A stretch of 64,000 nt of DNA, from positions 673,329,823-673,393,822 of the forward strand of contig NC_081412.1 of NCBI RefSeq assembly GCF_030272615.1, in the 5' to 3' direction. Positions 10,481 through 21,139 of the stretch are shown here, piece by piece. Every line of letters starts with the position of its first letter. Positions within the stretch are counted from its first letter, which is position 1. This DNA comes from Cryptomeria japonica. Its lineage: Eukaryota > Streptophyta > Pinopsida > Cupressales > Cupressaceae. A program made the position numbers and the translations under genes. The notes under the pieces are model-generated. The model had not been told where the DNA came from, ran no database searches, and saw only the letters and a program-made list of their open reading frames with translations.

Positions 10481-13400
10481 TTAATCTAGTTTAGGACCAA
10501 GTTTACATTTTAAGCTCTTTGCCTTATCCTTTATTCTCTCTTTATCATTTTCTAACTTCTCTATTTTCTCTTCAAGATCTGCAATTTCCTTTTCTATCTC
10601 TAAAAATGAATCTGATGTGCCTATCAGATTGTCAGCAATACTGTTAATCTCATCTTGTGCTTTGCTGATTTCCTTATCTAGGTCTTCTGTCAGAATATTT
10701 GTTTTACAATTATCTCTATACAATTTCTTGAAATCCAAAATTATCTCTCCTAGTTCAGGTAATAAGGTGTCCATTTTCTCCTTGTTCTTCTTCACTATTT
10801 CCTCAAAGAATTTCTCTTTCTCCTTAATCATCCTCTCTTTGAATGTGTCTTCATTGATTTGATCAACTGTCAAAATGTTGCCAATGATGAATTTAGACAA
10901 TGTATCTAGTTGTCCTAAAGAATCTTTATTGTCTACAATGCACTTTGGTGCTATCAATCTAAGAATAGGAATTCACAATTACACTCTGTGATCTTCTTTA
11001 TTGAATCTAGTAGGACCTCAGTCACATTTGTAGACCGATATTCAGTCATTGAAGTAATAGATGTCTGCCCAACTATTTTCACAATATCCATGGTGCTAGT
11101 CGTAGTAATAACCTTGCTTGTTTTGAACTCTGGTAGGTCAGTCTGTGTTTGCATTTCTATTAGCAAAGGTTTAGCCTTTTTAGTTTTTGTTGGTGGCACT
11201 ATTTTGGTTTGAACCTGTGTCTCAACCCGTTTCTGTTTCGGTTTCTCTATCTGTGTCTCAAAATGTTTTTCTAAGCTCTCAACTGCCAGTTTCTCAGTTG
11301 TATTCATTGTATGTACTTCTGGTTTCTTAGTTTGTACCTTTGTACTGACCTTTGCTAGTTCTCCTAATGGTTTTTTAGTTTTATCTACCGGTTCTTCTAA
11401 TGGTTTACTAGTGGTTTCCTCTACCGGTTGCTCTATCTGAGTAGGTTTTTCTGTGTTTACATTTACAATATCATTGACTATAATTTCAATATCTGTAGCC
11501 GATGACTAAGTGGTCACATCTTTCTTTTTATCCTCAGTGGTCTCTTTATCTACCATAATATTTACCTCTTGTGTGTCAATATTCATAGTATACAAAACTT
11601 CAGACTCAGGATTTGTATCTTCTAGAGGAGTCTCCATACTCTTAGTAGTGGGTTGTGTGTCAACTGTTTCTACCGGTGGAGTATCAGATAGAGGTGGGGG
11701 TACATTATCAGTTATATTAAAGTTTGGAGGACCTCCTACCTTACCTTTCCCCTTATCCCTATATTTTTTATATACTCTAATAGCCTTGGGTCTTTTGAGT
11801 TCTTCCTTTTCTTCTTTTGCAACAAAGAATATGTCCCATCGATCTGTTGTTTCTTCTAAAATTTCATTCACTCTCCCTGCCATCAGTGCTACATGCCGAT
11901 GACTAGTTGAGAATATAGTCTGGTTGGCCTCACTGATTAATTGATCAATTTCTTCCGATGAGTTAATTGGATGAACTGCAAGTAATTTTCAATTGTTATT
12001 TTCTTATCCAGCTCAACAATAGCTACCCTTCTAGCTTCAAGTCTTCTATAAAGGTTAGTGGGTATTTCATCAACAATTTCCATAAAAAATTTCTTGTAAA
12101 TATCCAAGTGTAAAATTACATTGTTTTCTATGCTCTCTTCGCCATCAGCTGAAAGTGTATTGTATAGTTTGCTAATGTTTTTCAACTTTCCATCCTTTGT
12201 ATAGTTTGCTAATGTTTTTCAACTTTCCATCGTTTGTTATTTCACTAAGAAGTTTATCTAGTGGAGCAATATCTTGTTTTATCTTCTTCTTCTTAGGAGT
12301 CATTTTCTTTACTAGAGGCCTCACTACCTGTTGCTTTTGTCTGGTTCTCCTAGGTGTAGGTGAGGGTGCTAGTGATGGTTTTCTTTTTCTTTCTACCCTT
12401 TTGAATACTACTGGTATATTACTCTCAGAGGAAGTTCCAACCAGTGAAAGATGAGCTTCCAGTTGAAGTCCTTCCAACTCACTTTCCTTGATACCAGTCT
12501 ATTTCAAAACATCTTCCTTAACTGCCTTTGCCTATCGGGTTCCTTTCCTTATAGTTTCTTCAACTCTCTTAACCCTTTTCCTTGACTAAATTCCACTTTC
12601 AATTGTTTCTTCATTTCCAAAGACTTTCTCTATGGGTTCCTTCGGTGCTTCAAGGATGGATTTTGCATAAGTTTCTATGATATTATCATCTATTTCATAT
12701 CCCATTTTAGTTACCTAGATAGTCCTAGGGACAAGTGCCTCCATCCAGATTTCATCCTTTTTAATTACCAAGCATATTTCCTTCTAATATTTATCTACAA
12801 TTTCCCATGACAGTCTTATTCTAGTCTTCATTCGAGCCTTTAGTGCCTAAAAATGTTCATTTAAGTTTTTCTCCCTATTATCTCCCATGTTGTTTAATAG
12901 ATCCAGTAGTTGCTTTCCTACCAGTATATCAAAGCCAAAATATTTCTTACCAATACCAGGTACTTGTTTAGTAATATACAACATTAAACATACAAGTATA
13001 TTTCCAAATCTAAAGGTTCCTTTCTTATCTCCCTTTATCTTCTTCAGACTGTCTATTAGTTCATCTTGGAGCCATTCACACACATCTATTCTAGCATTGT
13101 TGTTGACCATATCATATGCACTTTTAATACATAGGCTAGAAATTGAGTTCAACCTATTTGCATGTGTATCTCTATAGCCTAAAATCATACTAACAAATCT
13201 GACATTGATGTCCTTCACATCATTTACCCTTAGAGACCTTCTGTCAAATGTTGCGCTAGTTAAATCCATCACTGTGTCATTTGAGACTCTTTTAGTTCTG
13301 TCAGGTCTACTGCCGGTGGAAGGTAACCCTGTTACTTCTTTTACTGCTTCTTTGGTGATCTTATGGATTGAATCCAACCAAAAGAATTTTCCATGGACTC

Positions 13401-13836
13401 TGCTTAGCATAATTCTTATAATATCCTCGGGAAAATCAGGAATGCTAAGAATATCCACAAAACCTAGGGTTTATACTATCTTGTGTTCCGGCTTGACATT
13501 TCCAGATTCATCACAAATCACTATCCTATACATGTTTTTGATCTCATCATTACCTAATTCCTCTATATGACAATGTATGTATATTCTAGGGTCTTCAGCA
13601 TAGACTACTCCCTTAGGAATTTGAGAAAATGCACCTATGCTATCATCTTTCTTTGCAATTTCGGGAACCAATTTGAATATGTGTCTAGGGCGCTTAATAA
13701 CCTCAATCATAGTAGGGTTTGCAATAAATTTAGGAGCAGAGGAGGATGCGGGTGAACTCACAATACTGGTTCCCACTTTTTGACCAACTTTGACACTTAG
13801 ATGAACATTTTGCAAAAAACCTTCACTTTCCGACAC
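10481..13836 (-). pseudogene. ORF2 of element A (unassigned retrotransposon protein), broken
   Basis: I do not recognise this protein. Pieces at 13836-13471, 13458-12847, 12477-12172, 11883-11506 and 11307-10954 lie in one frame; 12185-11937 and 10957-10481 are shifted. Order of parts: an N-terminal block with ANPTMIEV, RPRHIFK, EDPRIYIHCHIEELG and VKPEHKIV; a block with EVTGLPSTG; a helical core with RIDVCEWLQDELIDSLKKIKG and TFRFGNILVCLMLYI; a block ending in KMGYEIDDNIIETYAKS; Lys/Glu- and Pro/Thr-rich linkers; and a C-terminal coiled coil. Homologous to ORF2 of C, D and K. A 37-base tandem duplication at 12162-12235 causes one frameshift. Role unknown; the coiled coil suggests a structural or assembly protein (inference). 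Confidence 0.75.
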
Positions 13837-15052
13837 CTATAACTTTTAAATCGTTAAGAATTTGAAGATGATGTAAACGAGTGATTTGTAACATCCTTTT
13901 TGTAGATTCTAAATATATTTTTTTCAAAGTTTTTTGAATAAAATTTTATTGATTTTTCCATCTCCCTCAAAAGTAGTTTTTTACAGGAAACAACATTTTT
14001 TAAGAGTGATGTGCATCCTGAAACGTATAAATTTTTTTCTATAAATGATAAAAACTTATCTCTTTTAAATTTTGGTTTGTAACATCAATACCCAGGGCAT
14101 GCAGTTGGTTTGATAGTGATATGTTGAATGTTTTTTATTTTATTAAGTTTTGAAGTCCGACTAATTATAATTTAGATATAGGTGTACGTTTGAACACATA
14201 ACTTGCTCTATATATATCAAAATTAAGTTTTATTTTTTTTGTTAGAAAGAAGACATCAATACCTAGGGCATAGATATTTTTTAGAATTTTTTTGAATTAG
14301 TTTGCTATTTTTCCCAATGCATTGAAGAAAGAAATTCATGTTCGGTGAAAAACCTACATTCATAAAAAATAAAATAAAAATATATTAATAAACTTAAATA
14401 TATTAAAAATTATACTATTTGGAAAGCTTATAATAAGGACTAAATCCTCAAGAAAACAAAACTTCTAAATGAATTCATTTGACCCCTCAAAAGCTAATGT
14501 AAAATTGATTTTTTATCAGCATTTAATAGATGTAAAGGAGACTCCATTGCAAGTATGATTTAGAAGTAGAGAGGTTCTATCCAAGAAATTTTGATCTAAG
14601 AGCCTTTGATCTAACTCTCTTCAATTAATTACTTCAAATGGGACCTCTTAAAGCTTAAATAATTATATTTTCCAAAAAATGTATGATTTCAGCAAAAATC
14701 AGGATGTACTAAAAAGTGGGAACCAGCTTTGTGAGTTCACCCATGCCATGATTATAAATACCTCAATCTGCCTTAGGGATGAGTGCTTGGATGAACTACT
14801 TCACTTCTTTGTTAAGGATGCCTTTGCTCAGGAAATTTTGCACTCTCAAAGATTTGAATGCTCGGTGAATGAAAAGGAGCCAAAACACTTGCTTTATAAT
14901 GTTATTTTCTCCAACTACCACATTTAATGCTTGTCGATTAAGTCACAACTTAACTCATCTACCAGTATAGAAGTAATTCAACTTCTTACCATTAACCAAG
15001 GGAATAATAGCATGTTTTTCAGTCTGTTGCTAAACCCCCAAAGGTTTTTCCT
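13837..15052. other. Spacer between ORF1 and ORF2 of A, longer than in its relatives
   Basis: About 1.2 kb, against roughly 0.5 kb in C, D and K. The part 13850-14660 is AT-rich with no frame. It holds two similar phrases, ACATCAATACCCAGGGCAT and ACATCAATACCTAGGGCAT, about 180 bases apart. A plus-strand frame at 14679-14927 (82 residues, with several Cys and His) runs against the direction of the element. It may be chance or a captured host fragment; I could not decide. Confidence 0.4.
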
Positions 15053-16120
15053 TCAATTAGATGAAGAGTCTCCTACTGGTAGAGTGATACTCCATTCTAC
15101 CAGTGGAGGAGTATTCCCATCAACATTCTGATCTAACTTTTTGATCCATTGTTTTGAGAATTCTTTCTTTACCTCTTCAACTTTTTCTTTACCTTTCAAA
15201 CTAGGACCTTTGTTATTTGCCAATGAAGTCTTGCTTCTACAAAAATTTTCAATATGTCCAATCTTGTTACAAGCATAACAAGTCACATTGTTTTTCTAAA
15301 TAGTTTTCCCATATTCTATGCTGGTATGTGTTTTACATTGATTAGATAGGTTTCCAAATCTTCCACAAACATAACATCTTACATTCATTCTACAGTTTTA
15401 TGAATTATGACCAACTTTGTTGCATTTATAACATTTACTAGTGGGTGTATTAGTGTTCTAATAATTCCTAGATCTACACTAATTTTCTCTATGACCATAC
15501 TTGTTATAGTTAAAGTGTTTCCCATAGAATTTGTAAGCATTAGGTTGTCTTACCAATTCACTATGATCATGATTGTTTACAATATCGAAGCTTTCACTAA
15601 CTTCAAAGCCAAGGCCATTTGTATCACCATTAGGTTTCTGATTCTTCAATATGTCAAAAAGTTCTTCTAAACTTTTCTTGATTTTCTCCTTGTGTTGATT
15701 TGCAGTAGTCAGTTCATTCTCCAAGATTCCTTTCTATCTCATGAGTTCAGTTCTGTCATTTTGTCTATGCATCAAATCTATCTTCAACATATCATTTTCA
15801 TGATTGAGTCTTGTGTTTTCATTTCCAGCATCATTTAGTCTTCTAACCAAATCTTCTTCATTCTTCTTCTGATTTTTATTTTCTTTACAAAATCTCATAG
15901 TCATATCTTGCATCTCATTCTTCATTGTAGTGTTTTCTTGTCTTATCTTGTTCACTAGATCATTAAGAGTTTCCTTTTCATCTTCATCATTCTGCATCTT
16001 TTCACAAAGTTCTCTTCTTTTATTTCTTGTTATAGTGTAATTTTCTTGAAGTCCTTGAATGATATCCCATGCAACCTTCAGATCATCCTCAAGTTTGATA
16101 TTCTTTACTTTTTCTATCAT
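15053..16120 (-). pseudogene. ORF1 of element A: coiled coil plus zinc knuckles, broken
   Basis: Three pieces (16120-15734, 15724-15479, 15286-15053) make a gag-like protein that starts soon after the primer site. The first 128 residues are a charged coiled coil (KNEMQDMTMRFCKENKNQKKN; HENDMLK). A linker follows with the word NGLGFE, then decayed zinc knuckles, the best being CYACNKIGHIENFC near 15280-15240. Zinc knuckles (CX2CX4HX4C) bind RNA in nucleocapsid proteins (established). No capsid domain is visible upstream. Close relatives are ORF1 of K, with a near-identical HENDML stretch, and of C and D. Confidence 0.75.
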
Positions 16121-16220
16121 AGTCTAAAAGAGTTGTTTCCAATTGCTTTCTCAAATTTTCCATCTCTACCAGTGTCAAGATCTTCCTCAAGTTGTTAGGC
16201 TTCTAAAAATGAAGGACCAT

Positions 16221-16233
16221 GCTCTGATACCAA
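16221..16233 (-). other. tRNA-Met primer-binding site of A
   Basis: The minus strand reads TTGGTATCAGAGC, complementary to the 3' end of plant initiator tRNA-Met. It lies one base inside the 5' LTR, fixing the direction of the element. Confidence 0.9.
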
Positions 16234-16234
16234 T

Positions 16235-17030
16235 TTTTAGGATTCCCAAAGATACTGAGAGTGGGGGGTGAATTAGTATCTGACTGGTATAATAGTTTTC
16301 TTAACTTATAACATGAAGAGCATATCAAAACTATGTATTAGTAAACCAAAAACAATGCAACAAAGAAGAATAGTAACCACAACATAAGAAACACACCATA
16401 ACACAATATTTTAATGAGGAAACCTGGTGTGGGAAAAACCTAGGTGGGATTTGTGACCCACAATATTCGCTTACTGGCCAATAAGGGAATATTACTGCTT
16501 ACAATAGGGGCCTGCACATGCAAGAAGGCCAAGTGCCTAGAGCTCACTACTCAATTACAAAAGAAGTCACGCCGACTTACAAAAATGGATTATACAAATC
16601 CAGTGCCTTGTACTGCTTTAGATTAGCATCTACTATGCCAGATTCAGTACCGGTTTAAGCTCTGCTACATACATAAACCCTTATCCAAAAATTTGCATAT
16701 TAGGTTTGCTATTATCTTTCCATACTTTGCCTTTCTTTCACACTAAATGATCTACAATGATCTCATACATATATGAGTCATATTACAATCTGCCAATTTG
16801 GCTTTACAAAATATTTTACAATTAATTACAAAATATATATACACAAAATTCCTGTCGGCCAGGGTGTCGGTAATCTTCCTTTTCGGTGCCGGTGATCTGT
16901 ATGCCGGTGTAGTGTCTGTTGGAGCTGGTGCCAATGTTTTCCTACTAGTATCACATGATTGTAAGGTTGTCATGAATGACAATACCTTCAATCACCTACA
17001 ATTTCTCATTGGAATGTGTATTTTCCAACA
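16235..17030 (-). mobile_element. 5' LTR of A
   Basis: Matches 9266-10060. It ends TTCCAACA on the plus strand and is followed by the duplication gtgac. The minus strand has a TATATATA run near 16833-16840 that could serve as a promoter core. The plus-strand start reads TTTTTAGG where the left copy has TATTAGG, so both termini have decayed. Confidence 0.9.
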
Positions 17031-17035
17031 GTGAC

Positions 17036-18494
17036 CGATATAATGGCAATACACATGAGATTGAGTAGACAAAAAGAAAGCTTACTAGTAAGGCATAAAC
17101 CAAGATGAAGATTGGTCATGTATTATGAAGGAACAACAATCAGTGAACATAAAAAAACATAAATGATGGTTGATGGTGAACAAAATAGAAAGGATGGTTG
17201 ATGGTCATACCGGTAATATAGGGTAAACCGGTAGTCAACCCTAAGTATGTCAAAACTACATAGGAATCCAAGATAAGGTGGATGTCAACAACCTAACAGC
17301 TGGATGTCAGATGGAGGCACCGTACAGGTCGATGGAGTGTGCATATATGCAACAATCTATGAGTAGGTCAGCTTTAATGAGGAACCCACAAGTCACAAAG
17401 GATGCCAGTAGATTGTGGGTCGAGGAAGGAAATATGGAAAATAAATCACACTGATCTTTCAAGAAGATTTGATCTTTGTGCCTAACAGAAAAAAGTAGAA
17501 AAGTGTGATGCAGACCTCCAGATTTAGAAAATGCACATTGGAATGTGAAGTTTGGCTGGTGACTGATCAGTGTCATAAAGACCATATCCCTAAAAAGAAG
17601 ATCGAATAAAAAAAGGATTTGGATTGAGCTAGAAAAGGAAAACCTAACATGACAGTGTTTGAATACATTCTTGGTGGGAATCCATGATGATAAATATAGA
17701 AGCTCAAAATAGAAGAGATTGATGCTTGTAGAAGAATAGGGGCAGTGAAGAGAGATAAAGTGAAGAGAAGGATCATTCTACCTTATAATTTATTCTAAGA
17801 AATTTACAGAGTGAGTGAGAAGGAAAATCAGTGAGAGGGTTTAACCACCAGTGATTGAGTATCAGTATAATTATAGTAGGCTCAATAGTGAAGCAAACCG
17901 ATGAGGTGTGTTAGAGAAATATAACATCCAAGTTTGACACAGTAAGTGGTGAGACTGTGAGAGACAAATAAAGAGAGAAGAGAGGCCAAGAATCTGAGAG
18001 AGAAACCTCACAACTGGTAGTGTGAGATTCAGTAGAGAAAAGAAGACTGCTAACTGATAGAGACCTATTTATTCAAGAGTTGCAGAATTCATTTGCAACA
18101 AGAATTCGTAACTGTATCTAAGTTATATATCAACATACATCACCAAGTTGGAGCTTGGTGTAGGGGTTGGTTCTCCTTGGTATTGTGTCTTAAATCAATA
18201 GGGGTTGGTGCCCTAAATCTTTGTAATTCAGTGTTTCACTTGTGAGGCTCGATTGGAGTAGCAGTCTCCAACAACATTTCTCACTGAGGTTTTTCCCATA
18301 TTGGGTTTTCCTCGTACATCTGGTGTTGTGGAGTGCACTTGTGTGATTTCCCTTTTTTGGTCTCCTTTTTTCTTTACTAGTTTTATTAGTTAGTTCTTAA
18401 GATACCAACTAGTATTCTGAAGTTGCCTCAAAAGAGAAAAAGCTTAGGAACCATTGATTCACCCACCCCTCTCAATGGTACTATGTGTTCAACA
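17036..18494 (+). mobile_element. 5' LTR of B, part 2
   Basis: Continues the LTR begun at 9200 after the A insertion and ends CTATGTGTTCAACA immediately before the primer site. With part 1 it totals about 1.53 kb. Where the 3' LTR has a GT/GA microsatellite, this copy has only a short GAGA-rich stretch near 17950-17990. The CT-rich motif GATTCACCCACCCCTCTCAATGG is at about 18455-18477. Confidence 0.9.
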
Positions 18495-18496
18495 AT

Positions 18497-18508
18497 TGGT
18501 ATCAGAGC
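18497..18508 (+). other. tRNA-Met primer-binding site of B
   Basis: TGGTATCAGAGC, two bases after the LTR end, complementary to the 3' end of initiator tRNA-Met. The leader to the first gag codons is about 90 bases. Confidence 0.95.
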
Positions 18509-18596
18509 CTAGGTTCCTAGTTACTTATAAACCTTGGGTAGATTATGGACTTAGAACACAATGGAAATAAATGAGTCTGCTTCCTAAAAAGCCCTC

Positions 18597-19592
18597 ATGT
18601 TTGATGGATCCAACTATGCCTTTTGGAGTAGAAGAATGGAGACCTATATTTCCTCTCTTGGTTTTGATGTGTGGATGTCGGTCAAGAATGGGTATGTTGT
18701 CCTTAGTGCTCATCCCACTGACTCTGATGCCAAGAAGGAGTATGAGAACAATGCAAAGGCAAAACATGCTATCTTGAGTGGGCTATTTGATAATGAGTTT
18801 GTTAAAGTCATGCACTGTGCATCAACAAAGGAGACTTGGGATAAATTGTAGAGGTTGTTTGAAGGAGATGCAAAAGTCAAGATGCAAGCAATAAGGGGTT
18901 AACTTGAAGGCATCAAGATGAAGGATGATGAAAAGATTGCAGACTACCTTCACATATTTGATGAAACTGTGAACATCATCAAAGGGCTTGGAGAATACAT
19001 TGCAGATGAGATTCTTGTCAAGAAGGTGCTTAGGTCTCTTACACCTAAGTATGATACAAAGGTGTCTTCCATAGAAGAAGCCAAGGATGTGAAGATCTTT
19101 ACAATGGATGAGCTATTTGGCTCACTAATAGCCTATGAGGTGACAAAAAACAGTGATGCTTTCTTAAGGAAAGAGGTAGCATTCAACACCTTCAAAAGGG
19201 ACAAAGAAGTAGCTTCTCATAAAGGATCAAGTGAAGACTTTGATGAAGAGGTAGAAAAATTTGTAAGAAAGCTTAAAAGAGGATCCAAAAAGTACAAAGG
19301 AAAGCTACCACTCAAATGTTTCAATTATGGTAAGGTTGGACACTTTGCTACAAAATGTCCTTACAATTAAAGTGATGGAGATGAGTCAGGAAAGTTTAGC
19401 AAATCTATAGGAAAAGAAAAACAAAGAAATGTCTACTGGAAAGGAAGAAGAGGCTACTAGAAGAAAAAAAAACTCTATACTATAGAGGAGGATACCACAG
19501 ATGAATAAAGTGCATCAAAAGATGACTGCCATGAGAATGACAGAAAAGTTACTTTTTATGGCACTTGATGAACCGGTCGATAAAGATGAGGA
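18597..19592 (+). pseudogene. gag: Copia gag of B, N-terminal part
   Basis: Encodes a Copia-type capsid region (UBN2 family): FDGSNYAFWSRRMETYI near the start, then STKETWDKL, the DDEKIADYLHIFDE block and VLRSLTPKYD. A CCHC knuckle follows at about 19314-19355 (CFNYGKVGHFATKC; the second Cys is Tyr). All pieces lie in one frame with stops at 18849 and 18900. The start is uncertain, because the ATG at 18545 is out of frame with 18597. The frame runs on past 19370 through a stop to the C insertion at 19593 and resumes at 26445. Confidence 0.9.
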
Positions 19593-20782
19593 TGTTAGGC
19601 CCAATATAGAAAGCTAATGTACTGAGAGGGGAGGGGTGAATCAGTACTGCAAATCATTTCTTTAATAATAACTTTACAGTTATGCATAAACCAAAAACTG
19701 TTGTAACATAACATAAAGCTAAAACAAATAAATAACAATCATACATGATTCACTCCATAACTCATATATTTTGGTTACATAGAAACTCTTGGTTAGAGAG
19801 AAAAACTATGGTGGGGATGGCACCCACAACTTCACTACTGCAATAATAAAGAGTGCTTGGTTAGAGCTACATGTTCAGCTATTTCTGATAGCTTACCCTA
19901 TTAGGAGTATCAAGATCATTAGATCTACCTTGCTAATGGATTTTACAACACTTATTCTAAATGTTGCACCTAGTTAAAGGCTTTACAATTTATAGACTTT
20001 GTTAGAGTATTTTACCCCGTTAAAGGTTTCACTTTCAACTTCAAATATTACAATAAAATCTTTACAAATATCTCCAACTTTACATCTAGAATGTTATAGA
20101 AAATTCTATGCACTCAAAATGAGATTACCCTACTTATAGCATACCTCGGTAACCTATAAAGTAAATTGGTAAACCCTTCTGTTTACTTTGTTCTTTGATT
20201 GTTCTCTGAAATCCTTCTCAATGACCTCTGTGTCTTTGTAACAATCATAACACTCAATGCTTCCTTATGTAATACACATGTCTTGCTTCATACACCCCTA
20301 TATCTCTCTCTATCACACTTTTATCCTTAATCCATGCTGTATAAATAGATCTCTTATGTCGGTGATTTGATTCATTGCTTCAATCTTACAAACATGATTT
20401 ATCAAATGAATAACCATACAAAATATTTCATTGGTTATATGACCTCAAAATCATGCACAATCTTTAAGTACAATTTCCAATGTGATAATGGTTCTCTTGC
20501 TCCTCGATCTTGTAACATGTTTCCACATTTGTGTCTAGGTTCAATCAATCTGGTAACACATTTCACTCGGTGTATATCAACTTGGTGTATCATTGTTTCT
20601 GCTCGGTAGACATGGAATGTTACTCGGTAGACAACTCAGTGTAAACTGGGCTCTGTGACTACTTTCTTCTATAACCGACTGCTTTGTGCATACTGACTGA
20701 ATGTTTTGGTAGTAGTAAATGACTAGAGTATATAGAATGACTTTGGATATAAAACTAATGGCAACTATAATAATTAGTAACA
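19593..20782 (-). mobile_element. 3' LTR of C
   Basis: Plus strand begins TGTTAGGCCCAATATAG and ends TTAGTAACA. Collinear with 25257-26444 and well over nine in ten identical by eye. It carries ACTGAGAGGGGAGGGGTGAATC at 19621-19642, the minus-strand version of the CT-rich LTR-end motif. Confidence 0.92.
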
Positions 20783-20804
20783 ATCTCCCCTTTTGACATT
20801 AGTT
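20753..20804 (-). other. Polypurine tract of C with short inverted repeat
   Basis: Minus strand AAAAGGGGAGAT (20783-20794) abuts the LTR. The arms AACTAATG (20753-20760) and CATTAGTT (20797-20804) are complementary over 8 bases. This is the same position as the longer repeat in A, B, K and L but a different sequence. Confidence 0.65.
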
Positions 20805-21139
20805 GAGATGTTTGACGAAACTATTTTCAAAGTCATAACTCAAAAAATCTATATACTTGCAAAATTTGACTAAACAGACAGTATATACATTAGTCAACAA
20901 AATGATATGATTTAGATATACTCCCCTTATCAATATATTGTGCAAAACTCTAATTTTGCATGCTCGGTGATCAATATTCTGTGTTAACTGCTTGGTTCAC
21001 TGCTCTGTTCTCTATTCCCTATTAAAATTGACTCTGCATTTGAATACTTTATTTTGCTCGGTATACTCCCCTTGTATACTAAATTCCCCTGTATACTTTG
21101 ATATGATACTCACTCCCCCTTTTTGACAAACATCAAAAC

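Larger units (their letters stand above)
9266..17030 (-). mobile_element. Non-autonomous LTR element A (ORF1 + ORF2, no pol)
   Basis: Two LTRs (9266-10060 and 16235-17030) face the same way, a purine tract follows the left one, and a tRNA-Met primer site precedes the right one on the minus strand. The target duplication gtgac is perfect (9261-9265, 17031-17035). Length is 7.77 kb. Inside are ORF1 (coiled coil plus zinc knuckles), an AT-rich spacer of about 1.2 kb, and the long ORF2. Protease, integrase, reverse transcriptase and RNase H motifs are all absent, so movement would have needed a partner such as a B-like element. Confidence 0.9.

Noticed and set aside
10617-10862. Plus-strand frames of 80-130 residues across 10.6-13.8 kb
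   Set aside because: They are antisense to ORF2 of A, whose minus-strand frame is supported by homology to C, D and K.
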